Positions 25,067 to 37,391 of a DNA stretch of 64,000 bases are shown here, one piece after another. Source of the DNA: Margaritifera margaritifera (taxonomy: Eukaryota; Mollusca; Bivalvia; Unionida; Margaritiferidae); contig JAQPZY010001178.1 of assembly GCA_029931535.1 (NCBI GenBank), forward strand, positions 372,001 to 436,000. Reading direction: 5' to 3'. How positions within the stretch are numbered: the first letter of the stretch is position 1; the number at the start of each line of letters is the position of its first letter. The notes beneath the pieces are model-generated. The model had not been told where the DNA came from, did no database searches, and was given only the letters and a program-made list of their open reading frames with translations. A program made the translations under genes and the position numbers.

Positions 25067-26169
25067 CTAAAAATTATCTGCATCTTCCTTTACTCTTCTC
25101 AACTGGTTTCTTGTTATCTATATTCTGTTTATTACACTGAGAAACTACCTTCAATGTACCAGTTTATCACACTGGTACTAAATTATTACTGTTGTTCTTA
25201 CAAAAAACTCTTGTTCAAAATTGTATCCCCAAAATTGTCCATTTTCCAGAATTTTGCCAATTGGAATATGAAATTTCAACTTATAATTTATAATAATTCC
25301 ACAAAATCCAGAATGGTCGGCATCTCTGTGTCCATGTTGTGTGGTTTTAAAAAGAAATTAGGTTGACTTTACACCCAGATGTTTCTATGATGTCAGCACC
25401 TTTCATATATTGTAATCAGCTGGAGACAATTAGTTTGTGTCATCATGTCAAAGGACCATTAAGTACTTAACAGTTGTACAAATAAAACCAGTCTTGTATC
25501 AGTATAAATGTTTATATACTGGACTTTTACAAACCAGAGTCTTACTTAGTTATCGTCGATTTCTTTATTTTTGTTGCCAACTTTAAAAAAATCCAAAGAT
25601 GGTATTCTCGTTATAAGCGGATGCACAAGTTATCTGGGTGCAGATTAACAAGAGAGTGCTGTACATGCATACACAGTAACATGCATTTGCTGGGTTAAGT
25701 CGTATCTTGGCACAAATGACTTCCATACACTGTTTTTGAAATACATTTGTGGTCCTGGACTTCTCAGTTTTTAAACTTAGGTTTACAGTTTTGTATATGT
25801 TGAACTCCCACATTTTGAAGAAATGAGATGCTGGACTTCCTTTTACTAAAATACCTATGCCACTGCTTAAGAATTTTCTTCTCATTTTTTGCTTGTTCTA
25901 ACTACACAAGTAACTAGAATACAGACATAGCACAGATCTAGCAGGAAATTTTGTATCTAAATCAACATAAAGTTAAAAACAGAAGAAGAAAAAACCCAAT
26001 ATCTGATTAGAAATTTAAAAAATAGCCAAAAATATTTTGTTTATATTACTTTGACAAAAATAAAAAATAAAAAATAAAAGTAATTTTTGTGTATAAAAAA
26101 ATACTCATAAAAAAGAAAAATGTAAAAAATATGAGGAATAAATCATAAAATGACTACAAGAACCATTAG
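25067..26169. other. AT-rich intron-like sequence
   Basis: No repeat array, terminal repeat or convincing exon. The first part (about 25067-25330) is homologous to 38175-38340 plus 39635-39800, marking a segmental duplication that includes the exon. A 100-codon minus-strand ORF at 25583-25885 has no recognisable feature. Confidence 0.6.
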
Positions 26170-27320
26170 TAATGGGTACATGGCAAAGGGCCCCACACAC
26201 TACAATGTGCTTGATAGGGCCTGAAACAGAGCAACTTGTATTAGGAAACAAAGTTAGCAGAGTATGGATTTAGGGGTCATGAAATCTAAGAATTATTGGT
26301 AAAGGTATGCTGCAAAACCAAAGTCAAGAGCATGGGCAATGCTGAGGGGGTCTAACTCCTATAAACATAGTGGAATGCTGGAAATTGGTCTCATCAATGT
26401 AAAACAACACGCCAAAGTTGTTTAAAATCCCACAATCATTAGTAAAGTTATGCTGGTGAAACCAAAGTTAGAGGATAGTCAATCAGGCATGATAACTCCT
26501 GTAAATGATGTAATGAAATGCTGTAAATTTAACTCATTTAAGGTTTCATCAATGTAAAGCTGCATGTCAAATTTGGCTGAAACCCAACAAATTTTAGTAA
26601 AGTTATGCTGTGGAAAGCAAAGTCAGGAAATTGGGCAATCAGGGGGCATAACTCATGTAAATGACGTTGTTGAATGCTGAAAATCAAACTCATTCAAGGT
26701 CTCATCAACATAAAGCAACACACTATATTTGGTTGAAATCCTACCATCCTTCATAAAGTCGTGCTGCAGAAACCATAAGCAGGAGGAAGGGTAATCAGGG
26801 GATGTAACTCCTGTAAATGACATCATGGAACTCTGGAAATTGAACTCATTCAAGGTCTTATCAATATAAAGCTGCATGCCAAATTTGTTTGAAATCAAAA
26901 AAACCTTGGTAAAGTTATGATGTGGAAGCAAAGTATTGTGGTCAGGTAATCAGGGACATAACTTAAAAATGTTGCTGTGAAACATCAAAAATTTAACTCA
27001 TTTGAGGCTGTGTCAATAAAGAATTGCATGCAAAATTTGGTTGAAATCCAAAAATCCTTGTCAAAGCTAAGCTGTGGCAACCAAGAGTGAGGAGGATGGA
27101 CAATCAGGTACTGCAACTCTTCTTGATGATGTAAAAGGCTAGGAATCTAATGCTATCATAAAGATATAAAAAAAATATAAAGCTGTATACCATTTTTGGT
27201 TACAATCTCATAATTCCCAGTAAAGTTACCTTGTAGAAACAAAATTGTTCACAGACAGCCTGTCTAATGGACAGCTGGATGGCCTATCCAACATGATTAT
27301 TCTAGGGCTCCACTAACTTT
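26170..27320. repeat. Degenerate ~150-bp tandem repeat
   Basis: About seven repeats with 'gtaaagttatgctg', 'caaagtcaggaaattgggca', 'aactcctgtaaatgatg', 'aaactcattcaaggtctcat' and 'aatttggttgaaatcc'. Markers fall near 26443, 26591, 26751, 26911 and 27062. It finishes with 'acagacagcctgtctaatgg', the tail style of the minisatellite-bearing elements, so it may be another member of that class. Confidence 0.8.
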
Positions 27321-28057
27321 ATCGAGCGGGGCCCTTATTACTTCCTAAATGTAAAACTGACATTACCAATTTTGGATTCAATGGAGTAGTTGTCCAGGTT
27401 CAGCTTTAGGGAGAAAAGTGTCCAGGTCTGGTACCCAATGTAGCAGTACACCAAAAGGGAAGTAACTCTTTTGATCATCTGACCAGAGGAGGCCTTCTCT
27501 GCAATGAGGAAATCAGACTGATAAAATGTTCATCCTATTTTTCAAAGACAACCTAATGTCAACCAAATATTATTCAGGTAAAACAAACTTTAGCCATCAA
27601 GAAAGGAAAAGTCTGCCAGAATGAGCCGTGAAACCAGTAACAATCTGTGTAATAAATAAATAAATAATAAAAAAAAATATCCCACAAGACACATGTATAT
27701 CTAGGGGGTTACACATGACTGGTCTGGTAATATATGTAAGATTGAATCTGGAGGTAGGCTACTTATAAAATGTATGTTCTGCAGAACTTGTCTCACTTAA
27801 GTCACCGTGCAATGATGTACTCTACTGTATCCAAATTTAAAAAAATTTTAACGCAGAATTTTAACGTTGCTGCTGTAATAAAAGTGATAGTTTTGTCTGG
27901 TCATTTGCAGGTGAGAAAAAATGCAGTTGTGTTACAATCTCTTGAAAGCTGAGGAGACATAACTGAAAACTGAAAGTGAAAGGAAACACAAACCACTATT
28001 ACACAGTGTAAGTAGAAAATAGCATCAGAGAATGTCAAATAGGTTGTTGGGATAAGC
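27321..28057. other. Spacer, nothing recognised
   Basis: AT-rich with an A/T-rich 'aaataaataaataataaaaa' tract near 27650. No coding or element signal seen. Confidence 0.5.
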
Positions 28058-28484
28058 TATGTATGTATGTATGTATGTATGTATGTATGTATGTATGTAT
28101 GCATGCATGTATGTATGTATGTGTGTACATATGTATGCATATATGTATGTGTATGTATGTATGTATGTATGTATGTATATATATATATGTGTGTATTTAT
28201 GTGTGTCTATGTCTGTCTGTCTGTATGTATGTATATATGTATGTATCTATGTATGTATGTGTGTATGTATGTATGCATGTGATATGTATGTATGTGTGTG
28301 TGTATGTATGTATGTATGTGTGTATGTATGTGTGTGTGTATGTGTGTGTATGTATGTATGTATGTATGTATGTGTGTATGTATGTATGTATGTATATGTG
28401 TTTGTGTGTATGTATGTATGTATGTATGTATGTATGTATGTATGTATGTATGTATGTATGTATGCATTCATGCATGTATGTGTA
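28058..28484. repeat. (ATGT)n microsatellite, about 425 bp
   Basis: Long imperfect tetranucleotide array with GTGT and ATAT variants. It is open in several frames on both strands because stop codons cannot arise in this simple repeat; those ORFs are artefacts. The right flank reads 'gggttaatggcacatcagca', whose reverse complement contains TGTGCCATTAA, the same word that flanks the ACAT arrays at 54.1 and 62.1 kb. Confidence 0.98.
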
Positions 28485-28900
28485 GGGTTAATGGCACATC
28501 AGCACAATAATGACTATTGTGAGTTTAAAAGTGATAAAAGTATAAAGATAATGAATTACAAGGGAACAAATATTAGAAGATAGGTGAATATAGACAGTAA
28601 GACCAATAGAATGCAGTAAATCTATCTCAGTGGACACCTTCATATAAGTTATATGTGAATTTCAGTCACATATTTAACCTCTACATTCAGGACACCTATC
28701 CACAATGAATACACTCTGTGATCTGCTAAATATCCTTTATAGACAGGTTTCTCTGTAGTCATTATACAGTTGCTATTCTAAGCTTTTGCATGACTGCAAA
28801 GAATAAGTGGTCTTGATGTACCATAAAATCTGTCTTAGTGTACACTTCATTATAAAGAACACCTGCTCATAATGACAAAATATATTAATTTCAACATTTT
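28485..28900. other. Degenerate repeat-derived spacer
   Basis: Contains a few diverged phrases such as 'tctcagtggacaccttcata' and 'tagtgtacacttcattataa', resembling the 'stable-strand' style of the 20.7 kb minisatellite. No gene seen. Confidence 0.4.
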
Positions 28901-29346
28901 TCAGCCATTTTCATTTAGGACCAACCAGATATCTTAAGATGATTTTTAGTGAAAATGCCATGTCAATATAACCCTCCGATCAGGAGTACCAATAATGAGA
29001 TTTTCAAAATGGCCATCATGGCAGCCTATTGGATATCCGATTCACATCATTTTCATTTATAATCAACCAGACACAGTATGAATCCTTTTAGTGAAAACCC
29101 AATATCTATATAACCATCCATTCTGGATTAGCAATAACATTTTCAAGATGGCTGCCCTGAGGCACACCATTTTCATTTAGGACCAACTAGACCTTGGGAT
29201 GAATGTGTCTGTAAATTTTTGTGACAATCCTCCCAGTAGTTTAGGAGAAGTAGCAATAACAAACTTGTGCTAATGGACGCCAGACACCACAATGGATGGC
29301 AGAGCATTGAATAAGCTCTTCTTGTCTATGACCAGTTTAGCTAGAA
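28900..29346 (+). mobile_element. Dispersed minisatellite-bearing element, copy 3 (5' truncated)
   Basis: About three ~150-bp repeats ('tcatttaggaccaaccagat', 'caaaatggccatcatggcag'), then the shared 3' end: 'gtttaggagaagtagcaata', 'aatggatggcagagcattga' and the hairpin-like 'aagctcttcttgtctatgac'. The unique head is absent. Confidence 0.65.
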
Positions 29347-30100
29347 CTTGCAATACTGAAAACTTGGCAATTATCTTTTGAAAAAGATAAATCTTTTCAA
29401 GTCATTTCTTCAATACTAAGAAGAAAAAGAAAAAAAACCTTGCTTGCTTGCACTATTGCATTCTGTTGATTTAGTATTATTGCACACGAGCGTCTCACTA
29501 AACCATCAGCTGCACACTCCTGTAATGCTGTCTCAATGTTACATTATGCTGAGTGTTACTGTTGGTGACTGACAGACACAACCAAATAAGGTATATATTT
29601 TGCAAGATAAATACTGCTTTTTCTCCATGCATTCAAAGCAATAGACTTATGTTAGAATTGCCAAAATCTAAAAGTCCCTTACAATGGAACTTGTCTTAAC
29701 AGACAGCTCCATATAAGACTACCAACTACGTGATTAAAATCAAGATCTACCTATAACAAGTAGATCTGACAGGCACGGATAAAAGTTCATGTTTTGCCTA
29801 CCTTTGGAATTCCCATTCCACCTATTTTTAGTAACCAATCAGAATAAGTTATCATTAGAAACATGTTCTAAATGAAGTTGTGCACTTACTTAAATGTGAA
29901 AGTTGTAATCTGACTAGTGAATCGAAAAGTCAATAGAACATGACCATGTATTGGTGTCCATCAGATCTCTGTTATGTTGGAGATCTCAGTTTTAATCAGA
30001 TTGAGACTACCAGTATACACTGGACAAAATTTATGAAATTCTTTTCTTGATTACATTTCAATATTCAAGTTGTATACAACTGACATCTTTATTTCACAGA
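29347..30100. other. Spacer, nothing recognised
   Basis: AT-rich sequence with no repeat array or ORF of note. Confidence 0.5.
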
Positions 30101-31757
30101 CAATTTTTACTGATTGTCCTTTACAGATGTTTTATTTATTTCCGTTTATAGATAGGTTTTACTGATGGACCTTTATAGACAGGTGTTACTGTCCTTTATA
30201 GATAGGTTTTACTGATTATCCTTTGTAGATAAGTTTTACTAATTGTCCTTTATAGATAGGTTTTACTGATTATCCTTTGTAGATAGGTTTTATTGATTGT
30301 TCTTTATAGACTGGTTTTACTGATTATCCTTTGTAGATAGGTTTTATTATCCTTTATAGATAGGTTTTATTATCCTTTGTAGATAGGTTTTATTATCCTT
30401 TATAGATAGGTTTTATTATCCTTTATAGATGGGTTTTATTATCCTTTATAGATGGGTTTTATTATCCTTTATAGATAGGTTTTATTATCCTTTATAGATA
30501 GGTTTTATTATCCTTTATAGATAGGTTTTATTATCCTTTATAGATGGGTTTTATTATCCTTTATAGATAGGTTTTATTATCCTTTATAGATAGGTTTTAT
30601 TATCCTTTACAGATAGGTTTTATTATTTTTTATAGATAGGTTTTACTGATTATCCTTTGTAGATAGGTTTTACTTATTATCCTTTGTAGATAGGTTTTAT
30701 TGATTATCCTTTGTAGATAGGTTTTATTATCCTTAATAGATAGGTTTTACTGATTGTTCTTTATAGACAGGTTTTACTGATTATCCTCTGTAGATAGGTT
30801 TTATTATCCTTTATAGATATGTTTATCCTTAATAGATAAATTTTACTGATTGTTCTTTATAGACAGGTTTTACTGATTATCCTTTGTAGATAGGTTTTAT
30901 TATCCTTTATAGATAGGTTTTACTGATTGTCCTTTATAGTTAGGTATTACTGACTGTCCTTTGTACAAGGTTTTACTGATTGTTCTTTATAGCTTAGTAT
31001 TTCTGTCCTTTATACATAGGTTTTATTCATTATCCTTTGTAGATAGGTTTTATTGATTGTCTTTTATAGCCAGGTTTTATTATCCTTTATAGATAGGTTT
31101 TACTGATTGTCCTTTATAGATAGGTTTTATTATCCTTTATAGATAGGTTTTACTGATTGTCCTTTAAAGATAGGTATTACTGACTGTCCTTTATATATAA
31201 GGTTTTATTTGTTGTCCTTCATAGATAGGTGTTACTGTCCTTTATAGATAGGTGTTACTGACTGTCCTTTTTAGATATGTGTTATTGATTATCCTTTATA
31301 AATAGGTTGTATTGATTCTCCTTTAGATATAGGTGTTATTGATTGTCCTTTATATATAGGTTTTATTAATTGTCCTTTATAGATAGGTGTTACTAATTGT
31401 CCTTTATAGATAGGCTTAATTATCCTTTATAGATAGGTTTTACTGATTGTCCTTTATAGATGTTATTGACTGTCCTGTATAGATAGGTTTAATTGTCCAA
31501 TATCGATAGGTTTTACTGATTGTCATTTATAGATAGGTGTTACTGACTGTTCTTTATAGATAGGTTTAATTATTCATTATAGATAGGTTTTACCGATTGT
31601 CCTTTATAGACAGGAGTTACTGTCTTTTACAGATAGGTTTTATTGATTATCTTTTATAGACAGGTGTTACTGACTGTCCTTTTTATACAGGTTTTGTTGA
31701 TTATCCTTTATAGATAGGTTTTATTGATTTTCTTTTTATAGACAGGTTTATCTGAGT
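30100..31757. repeat. Minisatellite, ~24-bp core (TTATCCTTTATAGATAGGTT type)
   Basis: More than fifty units built on 'tcctttatagataggtttta', mostly 24 bp with 31-32 bp variants that add 'ctgattg'. The stretch 30340-30640 is the most regular (24-bp units); both flanks mix 24-bp and longer units with substitutions such as tttgtagat and tacagat. This is the usual pattern of a central young expansion in an older array. Confidence 0.95.
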
Positions 31758-31776
31758 GAATGAGAAGACTTTAAGC

Positions 31777-32101
31777 CAGAGGTGGCCAATATGTCGATCA
31801 CGGTCGACCACAAAGTAGTTTTTGGTAGATCGCAGCGTGACGGTATGACTCAGTAAAAAGTAGATCTCATGTCACTAAAGTCTGGCCACCTCTGACATAT
31901 GTACATTTATTAGTAGACTTTGTAAAAAAGTATGTAAGAGTGTTTGATTTGTCCATAGCCATATTATTTGATTATTAATAGAAATTCAATATTTTGCAAC
32001 ATGTTTCAATGTCTTGTGAAAGCAGGGGGCATGCTGGTAAACCATGTTGGTATGACTCTGTAAAAAGTAGATCCCATGTCACTAAAGTCTGACCACCCCT
32101 G
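31777..32101. mobile_element. hAT-type MITE with 8-bp target duplication and doubled 3' end
   Basis: The left end CAGAGGTGGCCA and right end TGACCACCCCTG are imperfect terminal inverted repeats. They are flanked by CTTTAAGC (31769-31776) and CTCTAAGC (32102-32109), a 7/8 match at the 8-bp length typical of hAT elements. A second right end, 'ctggccacctctg', lies at about 31883-31894. The ~50 bp before it ('tatgactcagtaaaaagtag'...'catgtcactaaagtct') is repeated just before the true end at 32050-32101. No ORF is present. Confidence 0.8.
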
Positions 32102-32109
32102 CTCTAAGC

Positions 32110-32804
32110 CAATAAAAAACAAATACCATCAAGAATCGAACAGACATGTGCAAGCCTGTGCACAAAGAATAAACTATCAGTTTTCACTTCCCGCCATTAG
32201 GAGCTACAGTATAGCTCATTCAATTTTATCTTTCTCCACGCATCATGGTGGGGGTGGAGAGAGTGTAGGGATTGTTCAGAAATAGTCCCCCCATCATCTC
32301 ACTGAGCGTCCTGATTGAGTTGCCATGGCTTCTTGCGAAGAATAGCCCTGCACACCACACTTTCTCAATGTGGTGTTGATAAAGTGGGCATGTGTTACCC
32401 TAGAAAGCATGCACTAAAAATTTTCAATGAGAGAGACAGCATGGTGGGGCAGTTAGTTATCTACATCATTACCCTTATACATTAATGGATGCTTTTTTTT
32501 ATTCTTCCAAATCAAATTTGAGATAACATTAATGTAATACATTGATGTGTGAACTCTGTTAATACTATAAACAGTATTGCATGAAGCATCTAATCTTCAG
32601 TTCATTTGGTTTTTTTAAAATCTGAAGTTATCAGAACCATAGCCAATTTCTTTATCATCAAATAATTTTTAAAAAAATGCCATTCTTTGATTGTAAAATG
32701 TGATATATTTAGAATAAAAGTTAATAAAATCTTGACATGCAAAACCCAAGTTTGCTAGTCATTGGAAAAATATTAATGCAGAATGAGAGAAACCTGATAA
32801 AAGT
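32110..32804. other. Spacer, nothing recognised
   Basis: AT-rich, with a slightly GC-richer patch at 32200-32420. The 69-codon ORF at 32076-32285 overlaps the MITE end and is probably incidental. Confidence 0.5.
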
Positions 32805-33420
32805 ACAGTCAAACCTGTCAATAGTGACCATCCAAGGGAAAAAGCAAAACTGGTCTTTGTACACAGGTGACCTCTGTACACAGGTTCACCTTCAAAATTG
32901 GTTTTTGAACAAAAATCATGTATCTAATATCATTATTATTATTATTATTATTTTATCAAGATTGTTGAATGTGCACTATTTAACAAAATCATAAAATATG
33001 TGTATATGTTGTTCTCTCCCAAATTATGTTCCACACAAAATTACTGTATCCTGCTCACTTTAATCCTATAAATGAAATCATTACTGACTTAAAATAATCA
33101 CTGATCTTAGTATGTTTTTTGCACCATGACAAAATGTTAATTTCACTACTGATTGACAGCTTACATATGACTATAAAACAGAGGACTGACTCTTTGGTAA
33201 GCCAACTTGTATAAAGTAGGCTTGGAAACAGCTGTTCACACTTCAAAAGCAATATCTGGATTAGCCACTTGCTCAACTCGGAGATGTCAAAAGACAGTTG
33301 GTCTATGTGTGATGAATAGCGAATCAAAAGAAGCCATATATGACTATTTGCCTGCCTTTACAGACATGTTTTCTTAAATAATGAATGACCCCTGACCCTA
33401 ATGAAAAGGGATGTAACTCA
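32805..33420 (-). mobile_element. ~0.6 kb dispersed element, copy 2 (inverted partner of 21.6 kb)
   Basis: Begins 'acagtcaaacctgtcaatag' and runs through 'ggtgacctctgtacacaggt', an ATT microsatellite (about 32930-32952), 'atcctgctcactttaatcc' and 'gcctgcctttacagacatg' to 'cctaatgaaaagggatgtaa'. It is the reverse complement of the blocks at 21640-22225, in the same order. No ORF is evident. Confidence 0.65.
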
Positions 33421-35547
33421 TATCTCTTCTAAATGACGAGTTTTCTCAATCGGACAAATTGATAAAGATATCAAACTATATCTGTCACACTGGCACAAAA
33501 GGCAACTTCCACTTCTGCTGCAATAACATTACTACTTTTCCCACCATTCAGCAAATGAAATGCTTTGACCCTCAACTCCAATGATAAAAACATCCTTACT
33601 TTCGAATCTGACATATTGACACCTTCGAGTTAGCAAATAAAAGCATTTAAATCAGGGCTAAACGAGTGGGTGAGCACAGTCTCAACATCACGCAAATAGA
33701 TTATCAAAAACTATCTATTTCATTATCAGCTAATAGTTACCTGAAATTACCATTAACCGATTCTTCAAATTTCAGAGAGAGAGATAGAGATGAATGCAGA
33801 ATCGCTGAAGACAGACGACTAGATGACTGTGTTTTTTATCACTAAAACTTTGGACAAAAGTTACATAAAACAATCTGGGATATTGGACTGGACATTTTTT
33901 TTTTCATTCACAGAATCAAAAAGTATACATGATTTGACACGTTAGTTTGGTTTGGCAGTCTGGCCCATCCCCCTCCTAAATCGCTGACAATTTCAGGTGC
34001 TGAGGGAATTGGAGATGGTTGGCAATTTCTTCTACTGTGGTGTGTCCCTACACAAGGTACTTTACTTACCTCATATACTGCACATCTTTCCAATAAATAA
34101 GTAAATTATATGAACCAGATATTGACTTACAACTAAAGAGAGAGAGAGAGATTTTGGAAACTTAGGTCTATCTGATTCTCCAGAATGTCATATAGTTTTA
34201 GATCAAAACAATAAACTGCAAGTGAGCCGACTATAATTGATAGTGCACAATATTTCTCCTTCGTTGGAAAATAAAATCTGAAAATCTTTTATTGCAACTT
34301 AATTATCAGAGAGTGAGAGAGAGATTAAACTGGGAATTGTGACAAACCTCCCCCCTTCCCATTATTGTTCATTTCACCAATAAATTTAATTCAGTTTAAT
34401 TGCAGACATAAACTTCCACTGTTCATTGCTGGGTTGTAATAAGGGCTGCTAAATACAATGCTGCAAGTCAGATGGTTTCATATAATACAAATGACACCTT
34501 TCTCAAGATGGAACCTGAAATTTACATGCAGCTTTTGATGCTAATTCCTGTCAATATTTTATAACAGTGTTGACAATGACTACCATCTTGATTTTCATAG
34601 AACATCCACTCAAGTCCGGTCCCAATTACAGTACATATGCAGTAGGCCAAACTGTGTCAGAATCTAACTGGCTCAAGGTTGTGTATATAACCTCGTGGTT
34701 GTGTATTACACAACCTCATGAACACGTGCTGTTGTTGACAGTATGTACCACCATTACTACCGAAGGACTAAGCAGATGGTTCACATTTCAGTGTAAATTT
34801 GGTGTGTTTTCTGTTCTTTTATTTATTTTAAACTGCGGTGGTTGTCATTTGGAATTAAACTGTCTATATCTCATCAGATTACTATTCCTTTGCAACAATG
34901 GGATAAATTTATGCCATTCAAAACAAGTGGCAGAACGAAAGATGTGAGTCTCATCAAGTCAGTATGTAAGTTGATTTCTTTGAATAAAGTAAAAATGTAA
35001 AATTCCTAGAAGTGAAATGGAAATGCACATACAATTTTGACACCAGCAATAACTTCAAATAGAAATGTGCATAGAAAGCCCAAAACTTTTCTAAACACAA
35101 ATATTTTTTGGAAATTATTTTTTTATTATCCAAATATATAACAGATATAAAGATAACTGATTCTTCATTTGATATCTGACTGTAAATCACTCTGATGTCT
35201 CGGTCTTTCCATGGGAGGTCGTTATGCATTGGCTGTTTCAAGTGTCAATCAATAATTTCTACCAGCTCCCTCCTTGGTGGAAGAGCACAACAATTATTCA
35301 ATTGTATTTATGCAAGATTAAGACAAAGTGTCAATGATGAAATTTGATGGATATATATTCTTTCTTCCTTTTCTCCTGTCTTGTTTTTTTAAATATAATT
35401 TAATGTATTTTGATCAAATAATGATAATTGGTCATGCCTTCAATGTTTTGCAAATAGTGTATAACATGCTGACTTTGCAAATAGTGTATAACAGCTGACT
35501 TTGCAGACAAGGTGAAAAGCTGGCTATAAAAAAAAAATTCACAAAAC
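33421..35547. other. Long AT-rich stretch without recognised features
   Basis: Contains short GA-rich tracts near 33780, 34140 and 34310. A donor-like 'gag|gtaagta' on the minus strand near 34060 follows a few open codons, but I could not build an exon. The 126-codon plus ORF at 34567-34947 and the 95-codon minus ORF at 34954-35241 show no domain. A 27-bp duplication ('ctttgcaaatagtgtataac') lies near 35450-35500. Confidence 0.5.
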
Positions 35548-37016
35548 AATAGTTCCTCAAAGGGAGTGATGCTCTACTGCCAGAAAAGAATTTCCAGAAA
35601 TTCAAGATAAGACCATTTCTTCTTTTAACTGCTCAGTGTTGAAACTATTTCTGGTATTCTTGAGCGATAAGATTTTCAAACTGGCTACTTTGGCTGCCAT
35701 ATTGGATGTAACATTGGTACCATTTTCATTTAGGACAAACTAGAGACCATTAGAAGACTTTTAGTGAAAATCCCATGCTGATATGAAGATCCATTCCGGA
35801 TAAATAATGACAAGATATTCAGTATGTTCATTGTGACAGCCATATTTGAGGTCAGATCAGCACCATATTTATTTTGGTCCAACAAGACATCATAATTAGT
35901 CTTCTGGTGAAAACCCCTTGCTGATATGACTTTCCATATAGGAGTAACAATAACAAGATTTTCAACACAGCTGCCATGATGGCCATATTGGATGTGAAAT
36001 CAGTACCATTTTCATTTAGTACCAACTAGATATCATAAGACGTCTTTTGGTGAAAACTCTATGTTGATATGACTTAAAATCTAGGAGGAATAGCAATAAG
36101 ATTTTCAAGATGACCGCTGTGGCAGCTATATTGGATATCAGATCAGCACGATTTTTTTTGAAAGACCAACTAGACCTCATAAGAAGTCTTCATGTGAAAA
36201 CCTTATCTTGATATGACTTTCTGTTCAGCGGGATTAGCGATAACAAGATTTTCAAGATGGCTGCCATGGTGGCTACAATGGACATCAGATCGGTACCATT
36301 TTCATTTAGGACCAACTAGACATCATAAGAAGTCTTTTAGATAAAACCCCATATTGATATGACCATCCATTCTTGAGGAGTAGCTATAACAAGATTTTCA
36401 AGATGGCTGCTGTGGTGGCTATATTGGATGTCTGAGAAGCACCATTTTCGTTTAGGACTAATGGGATGAATGTGTGTGTGTGTGTCAAGTTTCATGGCTG
36501 CAGTGTGGGCCAAATTGGTTGTTTCGAGCGACACCATTTTCATTCAGGACCATCTAATCATCATTGAAAAGTATTCCGGTGAAATCCCTATGTCTATATG
36601 ACTTTCCATTCAGGAGGAGAAGCCATAAGATTTTCAAGACGGCTGTCATGGCTGCAATATTGGATGCTGAATTGGCACCATTTTCATTTAGGACCAACTA
36701 TACGTCATAAGAAGACTTTTAGTGAAAACCCTGTTGATATGTCTGTCCATTCAGCAGGAGTAGCGATAAAATAATTGTCAAGATGGCTGCTGTGGTGGCC
36801 ATACTGGAAGTCTGAGCAACATCATTTTCATTTAGGACCAACTATAGACCATGGGATGAATGTGAGTGTAAAGTTTTATGGTAATCCTCCAACTAGTTAA
36901 TGAGGAGTTGCCATAAAAAAAACTTGTGGTAATGGACCACATCATCTGATGGATGATGGATGACAGACAACAGGCCATCCCATAATTTCTTCTGTTCTAT
37001 GACCAGTAGAGCCCAA
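35548..37016 (+). mobile_element. Dispersed minisatellite-bearing element, copy 4 (near complete)
   Basis: The head at 35548 ('tcctcaaagggagtgatgct', 'ctactgccagaaaagaattt') matches copies 1 and 2. About nine ~150-bp repeats follow ('ttcatttaggaccaactaga', 'aagtcttttagtgaaaaccc', 'aagattttcaagatggctgc'). The 3' end has 'tgatggatgatggatgacag' and the hairpin-like 'ttcttctgttctatgaccag' then TAGAGC. With copy 1 it defines both ends of a ~1.5 kb family. No coding capacity. Confidence 0.7.
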
Positions 37017-37125
37017 AATTACTCAAATATTTTGGCCATGTAGCAGTTTGGATTTATTTTTTTAGGTTTTACTGTTATTAAAAGTGGCAGGTTAAAATTT
37101 ACAAATTATTTATTACCCCCACTAC

Positions 37126-37383
37126 CAGGGGTGAAACAATACACCTGTGCCGCGTATCGATACGATTCACGATACACAATCGACGATACGATATATTATC
37201 GATTCTCAGTTTAAAGAATAAAAAGGCAAACGACTAATAATTATTCATGACTGCTGAAGATTAAAGTAACTTATATAGGGTAGAGATCGTTTTGTATCGA
37301 TTCTTCACCTCTTGTATCGATATGTGTATCGATATGGCAAAAGTATCGATGCATCGATATATCGATGAATCGTTTCACCCCTA
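37126..37383. mobile_element. hAT-type MITE with perfect 8-bp target duplication
   Basis: A 258-bp element starting CAGGGGTGAAACAAT and ending ATCGTTTCACCCCTA. It is flanked on both sides by CCCACTAC (37118-37125 and 37384-37391), a perfect 8-bp duplication. The CAGGGGTG terminus and 8-bp duplication are diagnostic of hAT. The body is rich in ATCGATA palindromes near both ends, forming long subterminal inverted repeats. There is no ORF. Confidence 0.93.
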
Positions 37384-37391
37384 CCCACTAC

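Noticed and set aside
28058..28510. Overlapping long ORFs on both strands encoding MYVC or HTYI repeats
   Set aside because: They arise from the ATGT microsatellite, which has no stop in several frames; the composition is wholly explained by the simple repeat.
34030..34130. Small minus-strand exon with donor GAG|GTAAGTA
   Set aside because: The open stretch is only a few codons, no convincing acceptor lies nearby, and it is not needed for phase between the LMF-like exons.
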